Counted from the stretch's first letter, positions 10,070 to 22,423 are shown. The stretch: DNA of 64,000 bases from Hyphomicrobiales bacterium (GCA_900473745.1 UCMW01000007.1:372001-436000), one strand, 5' to 3'. Translations and numbers: made by a program. The notes: generated from the sequence alone by a model not told the origin.

Positions 10070-11287
10070 TTGAAGAGCCCGCGTGGACCCCTTGCCCGCT
10101 TTTTGACTCTCGGCCTGGCACTGATGCTCGGCGCGACGGCACTCCTCACCTCGGCCGCAGAAGCCCAGCAACCCGAGCGACGCCGCAACCTGCTCGACCT
10201 GCTGTTCGGCCAACGTCAGCCGGTCTATGTGCCGCCGCAAGACGTCCAGCGGCCACGCGCGGGCAAGGTTCGCAAGAAGAACAGTGGCAGCGTTACCACG
10301 ATCCAGACGCGCGCACCGTCGACCCGGGCCGCGGCAGCCCCGCCGCCACCGCCGAAACTCGACACCGCCAAGAAGGTGCTGGTGGTCGGAGATTTTGTCG
10401 CCAGCGCCTTGGGCGACGGCCTGAAGGCCGCCTTCGAGGATTCCCCCGGCGTCGTGGTGGAGAGCCGGGCCAACGGTTCCTCCGGCCTCGTGCGCGATGA
10501 TTTCTACGACTGGCCCGGCGCGCTCCCGGCTCTCGTGGCCGAGATCAAGCCCAGCGTGCTGGTGATCCAGGTCGGCGCCAACGATCGGCAGCAACTCGTG
10601 ACATCGGATGGTCGCCTCGATTTCCGCACCGATCCCTGGTTCGCAGCCTATGGCGAGCGGGTGGCCCGCCTCGCGACGGTGGCCGCAGAAACCCGCGTGC
10701 CGGTCATCTGGGTCGGCCTTCCAGCCTTCCGGCCGCAGAACATGACGGCTGACGCGCTGCGCCTCAACACCATCTATCGTGCCGGCATCGAGAAGGTCAG
10801 TGGCGAGTTCGTCGATGTTTGGGAAGGCTTCGTCGACCAGGAAGGCCGCTTCATCGTCACCGGCTCCGACATCAACGGCCAACCGGTGCGCCTGCGCGGC
10901 AATGACGGCATCAACTTCACCGGCCCCGGCAAGCGCAAGCTCGCCTTCTATGTCGAGAAGTCGGCGCGCCGCTATCTTGGTGACATGACGAGCCCGGATC
11001 TCGTGCGCCTCGATGGCAGCAACCTGCCGGAATTGCTGAGCCTGCCACCGTCGGAAAGCAAAGCCATCGTCACCACCCCGCCGATCGACCTCTTCGATCC
11101 GGAACTCGACGGCGCGGACGAGCTGCTGGGCGGCACGCTCCCGCCCTCCTCCAGCTTCCCCACGCCCCGCGACCAGCTCGTCCAGAACGGCCGCCTGCCG
11201 GATCCACCGGTCGGGCGGGTGGACTATGTCAAGCGTGCTCCGACAGCCCCAGCGACGACGACAACGCCGGCAACGGCCACGCCTTAA
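10070..11287 (+). CDS. Exported SGNH-fold (DUF459) protein lacking the usual catalytic Ser and His
   Basis: A 405-residue protein. The start is TTG at 10070: an in-frame TGA at 10064 excludes anything further upstream, and GGAG at 10060-10063 is well spaced. A signal peptide (about 1-32, ending SAAEA) is followed by a basic, Pro/Ala-rich linker. An SGNH-hydrolase-like domain spans about 100-310, and the C-terminal tail is low-complexity. Block I reads VLVVGDF (G107-D108-F109), where SGNH enzymes have GDS with the nucleophile. Block III is intact (VGAND, N171). Block V reads DGIN (D279-N282), where the family usually has DxxH. Both catalytic positions therefore look replaced, so the protein may bind a glycan or acyl group without hydrolysing it. 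Fold assignment is good; function is unknown. Confidence 0.78.
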   Translation: MKSPRGPLARFLTLGLALMLGATALLTSAAEAQQPERRRNLLDLLFGQRQPVYVPPQDVQRPRAGKVRKKNSGSVTTIQTRAPSTRAAAAPPPPPKLDTAKKVLVVGDFVASALGDGLKAAFEDSPGVVVESRANGSSGLVRDDFYDWPGALPALVAEIKPSVLVIQVGANDRQQLVTSDGRLDFRTDPWFAAYGERVARLATVAAETRVPVIWVGLPAFRPQNMTADALRLNTIYRAGIEKVSGEFVDVWEGFVDQEGRFIVTGSDINGQPVRLRGNDGINFTGPGKRKLAFYVEKSARRYLGDMTSPDLVRLDGSNLPELLSLPPSESKAIVTTPPIDLFDPELDGADELLGGTLPPSSSFPTPRDQLVQNGRLPDPPVGRVDYVKRAPTAPATTTTPATATP

Positions 11288-11312
11288 GCCCTCGAAAACA
11301 CCATCCTAAATC

Positions 11313-11343
11313 AAAAGGGGCCGCTCGAAAGCAGCCCCTTTGT
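11313..11343. terminator. Bidirectional terminator between the DUF459 gene and gltD
   Basis: AAAGGGGC-C-GCT, loop CGAA, AGC-A-GCCCCTTT gives A-tract and T-tract ends usable by both convergent genes. Confidence 0.7.
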
Positions 11344-11365
11344 CGTTTCTCAATACTGCGCCGCC

Positions 11366-12820
11366 TCAGCGCGGCAGCACGCTTTCGCCCATCAGCGCTT
11401 CGTCGATGGCGCGCGCTGCCTGACGTCCCTCACGGATCGCCCAAACGACCAGCGACTGGCCGCGACGGGCGTCACCGGCGACCCAGACCTTGTCGACCGA
11501 CGAGCGATAGTCCTTGTCGTTGGCAACGACATTGGTCGAGCCGCGACGGTCGGTGTTGAGTTCGAGCTTGCCGTCGAGATCCTTCAGCACGCTGTCGGTG
11601 AACGGACCGGAGAAGCCGATGGCGATGAAGGCGAGATCGGCCTTGATGATAAACTCGGTGCCCGGGATCGGCTTGCGGCGCTCGTCGACCTGACAGCACT
11701 TCACGCCGGTCAGCACGCCGTCTTCGCCAACGAATTCGAGCGTTGCCACCTGGAATTCGCGGTTCGCACCTTCGGCCTGGCTGGACGAGGTGCGCATCTT
11801 GGTGGCCCAGAAGGGCCAGATGGCAAGCTTGTCTTCCGTCTGCGGCGGACGCGGACGGATGTCGAGCTGGGTCACCTTGACCGCGCCCTGGCGGAAGGCC
11901 GTGCCGACGCAGTCCGATGCCGTATCGCCACCACCGACGACGACGACATGCTTGCCGCCGGCGAGGATCGGATCGGCCGGCCAGCCGACGCTGTCGATGT
12001 TTTCGCGACCGACACGGCGGTTCTGCTGGACGAGATACGGCATGGCATCATGCACGCCATGGAACTCGACGCCGGGAATGCCGGCCTCGCGCGGGGTTTC
12101 CGAACCGCCGCAATAGAGCACGGCATCGTAATCTGCGCGGAGCGTCTCGACGGTCACGTCGACGCCGACGTTCACGCCGCAATGGAAGGTGACGTTTTCG
12201 CCCTTCATCTGCTCGACGCGACGATCGATGAAGTTCTTCTCCATCTTGAAGTCCGGGATGCCGTAGCGCAGCAACCCGCCGGCCTTCGACTCTCGCTCAT
12301 AGACATGCACCTCGTGACCGGCGCGGCCAAGCTGCTGGGCAGCGGCGAGACCCGACGGACCGGAGCCGATCACGGCGACCTTCTTGCCGGTATGGATCGT
12401 TGCCGGCTGCGGCACGATGAAGCCGAGTTCATAGGCCTTGTCAGCAATCGCCTGTTCGACAGTCTTGATCGCGACAGGCGTATCTTCGAGGTTCAGCGTG
12501 CAGGCTTCCTCGCAAGGGGCCGGGCAGACGCGACCGGTGAATTCCGGGAAGTTGTTCGTCGAGTGGAGGTTGCGGATCGCATCCTCCCACTTGTTGTTAT
12601 AGACGAGGTCGTTCCAGTCGGGGATCTGGTTATGCACGGGACAGCCGGTCGGGCCGTGGCAATAGGGAATGCCACAATCCATGCAGCGCGCCGCCTGCTT
12701 GGTGACCTCAGCATCCGACATGGGGATGGTGAATTCACGGAAATGGCGGATGCGGTCGGAAGCCGGCTGATACTTCGCCACCTGCCGGTCGATTTCCATG
12801 AAACCTGTAACCTTGCCCAT
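11366..12820 (-). CDS. gltD: Glutamate synthase [NADPH] small (beta) subunit
   Basis: A 484-residue FAD and NADPH binding subunit that feeds electrons to GltB for glutamate synthesis from glutamine and 2-oxoglutarate. The N-terminal part carries low-potential 4Fe-4S cysteines (CMDCGIPYCHGPTGCPVHNQIP and CPAPCEEACTL). A first dinucleotide fold follows (VAVIGSGPSGLAAAQQLGRAGH, about 150-175), then a second (HVVVVGGGDTASDCVGTA, about 290). The C-terminal FAD contact is VWVAGDARRGQSLVVWAI. It follows gltB on the minus strand, with a 176-bp gap occupied by a RIME-like repeat. Normal length for the family. Confidence 0.96.
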   Translation of the reverse strand: MGKVTGFMEIDRQVAKYQPASDRIRHFREFTIPMSDAEVTKQAARCMDCGIPYCHGPTGCPVHNQIPDWNDLVYNNKWEDAIRNLHSTNNFPEFTGRVCPAPCEEACTLNLEDTPVAIKTVEQAIADKAYELGFIVPQPATIHTGKKVAVIGSGPSGLAAAQQLGRAGHEVHVYERESKAGGLLRYGIPDFKMEKNFIDRRVEQMKGENVTFHCGVNVGVDVTVETLRADYDAVLYCGGSETPREAGIPGVEFHGVHDAMPYLVQQNRRVGRENIDSVGWPADPILAGGKHVVVVGGGDTASDCVGTAFRQGAVKVTQLDIRPRPPQTEDKLAIWPFWATKMRTSSSQAEGANREFQVATLEFVGEDGVLTGVKCCQVDERRKPIPGTEFIIKADLAFIAIGFSGPFTDSVLKDLDGKLELNTDRRGSTNVVANDKDYRSSVDKVWVAGDARRGQSLVVWAIREGRQAARAIDEALMGESVLPR

Positions 12821-12858
12821 GTCTACTTTCCTCTAATCCACTCGTGTTTGTCGAAAGT

Positions 12859-12987
12859 GCCCCTCATCCGCCTGCCGGCACCTTCTCCCCGCGAGCGGGG
12901 AGAAGACGCTGCCGCGCCGCTGGCGGTCCCCCTCGCCCCGTTTACGGGGAGAGGGTCGCCGAGCGAAGCGGAGGCGGGGTGAGGGGC
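12859..12987. repeat. RIME-like palindromic intergenic repeat between gltB and gltD
   Basis: A 129-bp element whose ends are inverted repeats: GCCCCTCATCCGCC at 12859-12872 and GGCGGGGTGAGGGGC at 12973-12987. It has two internal palindromes, CTTCTCCCCGCGAGCGGGGAG and CTCGCCCCGTTTACGGGGAGAGG. This is the structure of the Rhizobium-specific intergenic mosaic elements found in many copies in rhizobial genomes. It lies in the transcribed spacer of the gltB-gltD operon and would fold into strong RNA hairpins. Confidence 0.82.
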
Positions 12988-12996
12988 GGACCCTGA

Positions 12997-17715
<4,719 letters not shown>

Positions 17716-17860
17716 GACCTTTACCTCCGTTGAAGCCGGACTGGCCGGGCTGATTGGACCCATTTCAGGCGCCGATGGGCGCCAGCGACAGCCTCGCCAT
17801 CCCTACACGGATTGCTTGACCACCCCATGACGCCCGAAAACATCTCGCCTTCGAAACCGG

Positions 17861-17887
17861 AATTAGGTCAACTAGTCTGACCTAATT
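17861..17887. promoter_or_regulatory. Perfect 10-bp inverted repeat upstream of gltB (candidate operator)
   Basis: AATTAGGTCA (17861-17870), 7-nt spacer ACTAGTC, TGACCTAATT (17878-17887). It lies 146-172 bp upstream of the gltB ATG and about 245 bp upstream of the divergent threonine aldolase gene. The symmetry and half-site length fit a dimeric repressor such as a TetR or GntR type, but the protein is unknown. On the plus strand its right arm overlaps a possible promoter, TCTGAC-N17-TATGAC (17876-17904). Confidence 0.5.
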
Positions 17888-18131
17888 TCTGCTTTTCCTA
17901 TGACAGAAAGTAAACGCTCATGCAAGACGCGGCCAGGAAAATTAACCTGGCAAAGGACGCTAAATTACGACGACCCGGAGCGATGCGAAACTTTATTACG
18001 CAGGTCTGCATCATTCTTTCGGCTTCTTGCGGACTTGATCTCTGCGGGCGCCTTGTCCACCGGGCCGGATTGATAGCGAGGCGGAAGTGGCTAAAGTCCG
18101 CACACCCACCTTCGCCTCAGGAAAGATGCCC
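17888..18131. other. Non-coding leader region before the threonine aldolase gene
   Basis: If the possible promoter at 17876-17904 is used, this would be a 5' leader of about 220 nt. It contains one short hairpin, GCCAGG (17932-17937) with CCTGGC (17946-17951). I see no glycine riboswitch signature and no convincing small gene. Confidence 0.3.
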
Positions 18132-19178
18132 ATGCACTTCGCTTCAGACAACTGGTCCGGCGCCCATCCCAGGATCGCCGAGAGCCTCACCCGCCATGCT
18201 GCCGGCTTCGCCTCCGCCTATGGCACAAGCGATCTGGACAAGGCCGTGGAAGACCGGTTCAGCGCCATTTTCGAACGCGACGTCGCCGTCTTCTTCGTCG
18301 CCACCGGCACGGCTGCCAATTCTCTGGCACTCGCAAGCCTCGCCAAGGCGGGTGGGGTGAGTTTCTGTCACGCCGATGCCCACGTCAACGCTGACGAAGG
18401 CGGCGCGCCGGAATTCCTGACAGGCGCGACCCGGCTCTTCCCCGTCGAAGGCGCGGAAGGCAGGATCGACCCGCGGGCGCTGGACGCCGCCATCGCCCGC
18501 TTCGAACCCGTCTCCCCGCATCACGGCCGCGCCATGGCAGTGACCGTGACCCAGGCGACCGAAGTCGGCACCGTCTATTCCCTCGCCGAACTGGACGCGA
18601 TTGCAGCCGTCGCCAAATCGCGCAGCCTTCCGCTCCACATGGACGGCGCACGCTTCGCCAATGCACTCGTATCGCTGGGCGTGACGCCAGCCGAAATGAC
18701 CTGGAAGCGCGGGGTCGACATCCTCTCCTTCGGCGGCACGAAGAATGGCTGCTGGTGCGCCGAGGCGATCGTCTTCTTCAATCCGGACATGGCAGCCGAC
18801 ATGCCCTTTATTCGCAAGCGCTCGGCCCAGCTCTTCTCCAAGAGCCGCTTCGTCTCCGCGCAGCTCGAAGCCTATCTCGACGACAGTCTCTGGCTCGAAC
18901 TTGCCAGCCACTCGAACGCAATGGCGGATCGCCTCCGCGCCGGGCTTTCAGCCAAGAATACTGCACGCCTCGCCTGGGATACTTCGGCCAACGAAGTCTT
19001 CGCCGTGATCGAAAAATCGGCAGCCGAGCGAGCAAGGGACAAAGGCGCAAAATTCTACGACTGGCAGCCGCCGCAGGGCTGGCTCCCCTTGCCTGCCGAG
19101 AATGAAACACTGGTCCGTCTGGTAACGAGCTTCGCGACGACGACGGATGAAGTCGATCAATTCATAGAGGTCGTTTGA
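18132..19178 (+). CDS. ltaE: Low-specificity L-threonine aldolase
   Basis: A 348-residue PLP enzyme (fold-type I, aspartate aminotransferase superfamily) that splits threonine or allo-threonine into glycine and acetaldehyde. The family N-terminus FASDNWSGAHPRI begins right after ATG 18132, which has AGGAAAG upstream; frames from GTG 18087 or ATG 18126 are less likely. PLP-binding Lys204 sits in FGGTKNGCWCAEA. Other family blocks are GTAANSLALA near the N-terminus and LPLHMDGARFANAL, whose Asp contacts the PLP ring. The gene stands alone and is not linked to serine or glycine genes here. Confidence 0.9.
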   Translation: MHFASDNWSGAHPRIAESLTRHAAGFASAYGTSDLDKAVEDRFSAIFERDVAVFFVATGTAANSLALASLAKAGGVSFCHADAHVNADEGGAPEFLTGATRLFPVEGAEGRIDPRALDAAIARFEPVSPHHGRAMAVTVTQATEVGTVYSLAELDAIAAVAKSRSLPLHMDGARFANALVSLGVTPAEMTWKRGVDILSFGGTKNGCWCAEAIVFFNPDMAADMPFIRKRSAQLFSKSRFVSAQLEAYLDDSLWLELASHSNAMADRLRAGLSAKNTARLAWDTSANEVFAVIEKSAAERARDKGAKFYDWQPPQGWLPLPAENETLVRLVTSFATTTDEVDQFIEVV

Positions 19179-19446
19179 GGGAACCGCTTCTTACAGTCGA
19201 AACGTGCACGTCTGCTGCAAAAAACCTGATTTCCAAAGTCAGCGCTTCGACATGATGTGTAGGTCCAGCCTTTCTGAGGGCTGGACCCCACAGCCCCTGC
19301 TCCAGACACACGCCTCGACAGCGTCATCCTCGACCAGCGCCTGCTCTGGATCTTCCCGCTCACCTATCTAAAGGTGAAGAGTGCGGGAAGGATCTCGCTC
19401 GACAAACTACTCTGTACAGTCTGGACACGCCGAACGAGAGAACAAC
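19179..19446. other. Gap between ltaE and hsp20 with an unassigned hairpin
   Basis: A perfect 9-bp inverted repeat, GGTCCAGCC (19262-19270) and GGCTGGACC (19279-19287), lies here without a T-tract on either strand, so it is not a standard terminator. The stretch at about 19310-19370 reads like a short protein fragment (LDSVILDQRLLWIFPLTYLK) but has no start or ribosome site. I cannot assign it and treat it as non-coding or a relic. Confidence 0.35.
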
Positions 19447-19474
19447 AAAAAAGCGGCCGGCTTTCGCCGACCGC
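19447..19474 (-). terminator. Rho-independent terminator of hsp20
   Basis: On the minus strand: GCGGTCGGC, loop GAAA, GCCGGCCGC and then TTTTTT (one mismatch in the stem). It lies 32 bp after the hsp20 stop. Confidence 0.75.
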
Positions 19475-19505
19475 CTGACGGGGAGCTTGGCGCCCGCGTC
19501 TGTGA

Positions 19506-19976
19506 TCAGTTCACATGCGCCTCGATGGCCTTCGGTGCCGCGCCCAGGGGCTCGGCGGCAATCGAGATCCGGCGCGGCTTCATGGCTTCCGGAATGTTGC
19601 GCAGGAGATCGATGTGCAGCAATCCGTTCTTCAGCGAAGCGGCGGTGACTTCCACATGGTCGGCAAGCTGGAAGCGGCGCTCAAAGGCGCGCTTGGCAAT
19701 GCCGCGATAGAGGAATTCGCTCTGCTCGACTTTCTCGTCCTCGGCCTTCTCCCCCTTGACGGTCAGCACATGCGCGTGTGCCTCGATCGAAAGCTCGCTT
19801 TCGTCGAAACCGGCAACGGCCATGGTGATCCGGTAGAGGTTCTCGCCGGTGCGTTCGATATTGTAGGGCGGATAGCTCTGGGCCTGTTCCGGCTGACCAA
19901 GGCTGTCCAGCATCGTGAACAGGCGGTCGAAACCGACGGTGGAACGGTAGAGCGGGGAAAAATCGACGTGACGCAT
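19506..19976 (-). CDS. Small heat shock protein, Hsp20/IbpA family
   Basis: A 156-residue ATP-independent holdase chaperone. The N-terminus MRHVDFSPLYRSTVGFDRLF is typical of class A rhizobial Hsp20 proteins. The alpha-crystallin domain runs about residues 35-135, with YNIERTGENLYRITMAVAGF and a conserved GLLHIDLLRNIPE block at its end (the family's G-x-L motif). AAGGAGG lies just upstream of the ATG and is preceded by a ROSE-like thermometer. This predicts translational induction on heat shock. Single-gene transcript ending at the terminator 19447-19474. Confidence 0.93.
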   Translation of the reverse strand: MRHVDFSPLYRSTVGFDRLFTMLDSLGQPEQAQSYPPYNIERTGENLYRITMAVAGFDESELSIEAHAHVLTVKGEKAEDEKVEQSEFLYRGIAKRAFERRFQLADHVEVTAASLKNGLLHIDLLRNIPEAMKPRRISIAAEPLGAAPKAIEAHVN

Positions 19977-20080
19977 GATGTCCTCCTTGAAGCGACGTTG
20001 GCGTTGTTTTCAAGCCGCTGGCATCCCGATTGGGGCGATGCTGGCGGCGGTTCGCAGACCCGTTTGGCGTCCGCAGCACC
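19977..20080 (-). promoter_or_regulatory. ROSE-like RNA thermometer in the hsp20 5' leader
   Basis: Read on the minus strand, the leader ends with TCGCT (19991-19995), TC, then AAGGAGGA (19981-19988) shortly before the ATG. This is the UYGCU / anti-Shine-Dalgarno arrangement of ROSE elements, which mask the ribosome site at low temperature in rhizobial hsp20 genes. Upstream GC-rich segments (for example GCCAGCGGC) could form the preceding hairpins. The 5' boundary is a guess; no folding was computed. Confidence 0.62.
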
Positions 20081-20164
20081 GATGTGGGAAGTGCTTTTCC
20101 GGAATTCAAGATCGCCCGTTCCGTCGATGGAACCACCTGATGAACTGTCGGTGAACACCCGGTT

Positions 20165-20301
20165 CAAGACACATTCAACAGCACTTCGCTAGCTTCTCAC
20201 CATCGGTTGTCTCGACCGACCGGGCCGGAGATATCGTCCCTTCCACTTCGGCCGGACTTCGCCGGAACCGCATATCTCCGTATGTGGTTCCGGCTTTTTT
20301 C
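20165..20301 (+). ncRNA. Candidate small RNA or attenuated leader ending in an orphan terminator
   Basis: A strong terminator (20261-20301) has no upstream protein gene on its strand for over 1 kb; the preceding gene, hsp20, is on the other strand. The bases before it contain TCGGT...ACCGA and GCCGGA-CTTC-GCCGGA, the latter able to compete with the terminator stem. This fits either a free sRNA of about 100-140 nt or a regulated leader of the hydrolase gene downstream. The 5' end is not determined. Confidence 0.4.
20261..20301 (+). terminator. Orphan Rho-independent terminator
   Basis: GCCGGAACCGCATA (20261-20274), loop TCTCCG, TATGTGGTTCCGGC (20281-20294), then TTTTTT; one G-U pair in a 14-bp stem. 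It covers the GTG at 20284, which rules that codon out as the start of the following gene. Confidence 0.8.
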
Positions 20302-20373
20302 TTTGACTTCGGCCGATCCCACGGCCTATCCCGGAAAGACGAGAAGCGCTTCAACCGACAGGCAGTTGCAGGC

Positions 20374-21363
20374 ATGGATGCCATTCTTCACGCCACCCCC
20401 GGCAACCCCATTCCCGGCACGCCATTGGTCGGCTTCTTCGAGGGATATCGTGGAGTCCGGCTCCGCTATGCCGTCTTCCGGTCCTCAGCCCCGAAGACCA
20501 AGGGCACGATCGTCCTTCTCCATGGGCGCAACGAGGCGATCGAAAAGTATTTCGAGACGATCCGCGATCTCACCGAGCGAGGCTTCTGGGTCGCGACTTA
20601 TGATTTCCGCGGCCAGGGCGGCTCCGAGCGGCTGCTGAAGGATCCGCGAAAGGGCCATGTCGGCCGTTTCGATCACTACATTCGTGATCTTGAGATCTTC
20701 CTCGAGCAGATTGTCCTGCCGGACACGCGCCTGCCCTTCTTCATGCTCGCCCATTCGACCGGCGGCCTGATCGCGCTGAAGGCAGCGCCCCGGCTTTCCA
20801 ACCGCATCGAACGCATGGTGCTGACCGCCCCCTTCGTCGGCCTCGGCGGCCAGAAGGCCTCGCCGGAAAACATCCGGCGGTTGGCGACGCTCGCCTCCTT
20901 TACCGGCTTCGGCAAGATCACGCTGAACAAGGACGAACCGCTTAAGCCCTTCGAGGGCAACCCGCTGACGACGGACGGCCTGCGCTTTGCGCGCAATCAA
21001 CGCCTGATCCTCGACCACCCGGAACTGGCGCTCGGTCCACCGACGGCGCGCTGGCTCTACGAGAGCCAGAAAGCGATCGAGCACATCAGGCGCCCCGGCC
21101 ATCTCGCCTCGATCACGGTGCCGACGGTCATCATCGCGCCAGGCAATGACCCGATCGTACCCTTCCATTTCCAGGAATCACTGGCGCAATATTTCCGCGC
21201 CGGACAACTCGTGCCGGTACCCGGTGCCCGCCACGAGATCCTGCAGGAGCAGGACCGTTATCGCAAACAGGCGCTGGCAGCCATCTTCGCCTTCATCCCC
21301 GGCGGCGAGCCTGACGAGGCTGACCCGGTCGGCGAACTGACCGATTCGGCACTCGAAGCCTGA
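20374..21363 (+). CDS. Alpha/beta hydrolase, monoacylglycerol lipase/lysophospholipase-like
   Basis: A 329-residue Hydrolase_4-type protein. ATG 20374 is chosen because upstream in-frame codons fall inside a transcription terminator. The remaining N-terminus (ILHATPGNPIPGTPLVGFFE) begins like related lipases. The oxyanion strand is TIVLLHGRNEAIEKYFETI. The nucleophile elbow is LAHSTGG (Ser128), with Ala in place of the first Gly of GxSxG. The acid is likely the Asp in APGNDPIV, and the catalytic His lies in PGARHEILQEQD. It probably hydrolyses a lysophospholipid or monoacylglycerol in the cytoplasm; the substrate is not deducible. A possible promoter TTGACT-N17-CTATCC starts at 20303. Confidence 0.82.
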   Translation: MDAILHATPGNPIPGTPLVGFFEGYRGVRLRYAVFRSSAPKTKGTIVLLHGRNEAIEKYFETIRDLTERGFWVATYDFRGQGGSERLLKDPRKGHVGRFDHYIRDLEIFLEQIVLPDTRLPFFMLAHSTGGLIALKAAPRLSNRIERMVLTAPFVGLGGQKASPENIRRLATLASFTGFGKITLNKDEPLKPFEGNPLTTDGLRFARNQRLILDHPELALGPPTARWLYESQKAIEHIRRPGHLASITVPTVIIAPGNDPIVPFHFQESLAQYFRAGQLVPVPGARHEILQEQDRYRKQALAAIFAFIPGGEPDEADPVGELTDSALEA

Positions 21364-21371
21364 GAGCGCCG

Positions 21372-22148
21372 TCAGCGGCGCTTCAACATCTCCATTGCCT
21401 CAGCATGCACAGCCTTTGAGCCGGCAGCGATGATAGAACCACCGGCTTCCGGACGTCCGCCGTCCCAGGTGGTGATGATCCCACCCGCCTGTTCGATGAT
21501 CGGGATCAGCGCACCGACGTCATAGGGCTTCAGAACCGTCTCGATGACGAGATCGACATGGCCGGCAGCAAGCAGGCAATAGGCGTAGCAGTCAACGCCG
21601 TAGCGGAAGAGCTTGACCTTGTCCTGCACGGCCTGGAAACGCTCGACTTCCCAATCCTTGAAGAGATGCGGCGAGGTGGTGAAGAGGATCGCGTTTTCGA
21701 GGCTGCCGCAATCGCGCACCTGGTTCTGGCGCTCACCGTCCGGACCGAAATACCAGGAGCGCTCGCCATCGGCATAGTAGCGCTCGCCGGTGAACGGCTG
21801 CTCCATCAGGCCCATGACCGACTTGCCATGCTCCTGGAAGCCGATCAGCGTGCCCCAGACCGGCACGCCGGAGATGAAGGCGCGTGTGCCGTCGATGGGG
21901 TCGATCACCCAGAGCTGGTCGCTATCCATGCGAATGTTCTCGTGTTCCTCGCCGAGAATGCCATGGGTCGGGAACTCGGCCTCGATCAGTTGACGGATGG
22001 CGATCTCGGCGGCCTGGTCACCCTCGGTGACCGGATCGAAACCGGCCTTCTCCTTGTTGACGACGGAAAGGCCCGAGCGGAAGCGCGGAAGGGTCTCGGC
22101 CCTGGCAGCGTCGGCAAGGCGGAAGAAGAAATCTCGGTCAGGGCGCAT
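21372..22148 (-). CDS. hisN: Inositol monophosphatase family phosphatase, histidinol-phosphatase (HisN) type
   Basis: A 258-residue Mg-dependent phosphatase. ATG 22148 (MRPDRDFFFRLADAARAETL) matches the family N-terminus; GTG 22178 is an alternative. Metal-site motifs are GEEH (the E-E pair), WVIDPIDGTRAFISGVPVWGT and near the end KPYDVGALIPIIEQAGG. Within this family the N-terminus and DPIDGTRAFI block resemble the HisN group, which dephosphorylates histidinol phosphate. Inositol-1-phosphatase or cysQ-like activity cannot be excluded. It sits next to the mmgR small RNA, which Rfam calls 'suhB RNA' because of this kind of neighbour. It converges with the hydrolase gene, 8 bp apart. Confidence 0.85.
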   Translation of the reverse strand: MRPDRDFFFRLADAARAETLPRFRSGLSVVNKEKAGFDPVTEGDQAAEIAIRQLIEAEFPTHGILGEEHENIRMDSDQLWVIDPIDGTRAFISGVPVWGTLIGFQEHGKSVMGLMEQPFTGERYYADGERSWYFGPDGERQNQVRDCGSLENAILFTTSPHLFKDWEVERFQAVQDKVKLFRYGVDCYAYCLLAAGHVDLVIETVLKPYDVGALIPIIEQAGGIITTWDGGRPEAGGSIIAAGSKAVHAEAMEMLKRR

Positions 22149-22308
22149 GGGAAAGTCCGTCGTCTGGAGGGAGATCACGTCTTAAAGCCAGTTCCGAGGA
22201 AAGAAAACATCTGAACGCGACGCATCGCTGCCAGCGGGGCCTTCACACGACCGCCAAGAGCGAAATTGCGTAAATTTTGGCCTTGCTCAAAAAAGCACCA
22301 AATTCCGA

Positions 22309-22337
22309 CTTGACAATGGTGCGCCGCAACATCTAAC
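22309..22337 (+). promoter_or_regulatory. Sigma-70 promoter of mmgR
   Basis: CTTGAC at 22309-22314, a 17-nt spacer, and TCTAAC at 22332-22337, close to the rhizobial consensus CTTGAC-N17-CTATAT. The predicted start, near 22344, agrees with the expected 5' end of the RNA. Confidence 0.7.
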
Positions 22338-22343
22338 GTCTCA

Positions 22344-22423
22344 CTTACAGTCTTCTGACTGTAAATACCCTCCTTGGGTGTTTCCTCCCTAGACTTAGCC
22401 GCGCCACGAGCGCGGTTTTTTTT
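22344..22423 (+). ncRNA. mmgR: mmgR (alpha-r8 / 'suhB RNA') small RNA
   Basis: About 80 nt. The first hairpin is TTACAGTC-TTCT-GACTGTAA. It is followed by an unpaired region with CTCCTTGGGTG and the conserved TTTCCTCCCT, then a terminator CCGCGC/GCGCGG with eight or nine T residues (22399-22423). This layout matches the mmgR sRNA of Sinorhizobium meliloti, which limits polyhydroxybutyrate granule accumulation and is found beside an inositol-monophosphatase gene in Rhizobiales. The pyrimidine-rich conserved motif could pair with Shine-Dalgarno sequences of targets. Identification is by recalled motif and context, not by a covariance search. Confidence 0.85.
22399..22423 (+). terminator. Intrinsic terminator forming the 3' end of mmgR
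   Basis: CCGCGC, loop CACGA, GCGCGG and then a run of T. Confidence 0.82.

Noticed and set aside
19262..19287. Perfect 9-bp hairpin after ltaE as a terminator
   Set aside because: There is no T-tract on either strand; kept only as an unassigned hairpin.
20284..20373. Upstream GTG start for the alpha/beta hydrolase
   Set aside because: The codon is inside the stem of a strong terminator, so the mRNA from upstream would end there. ATG 20374 is compatible with the family N-terminus.
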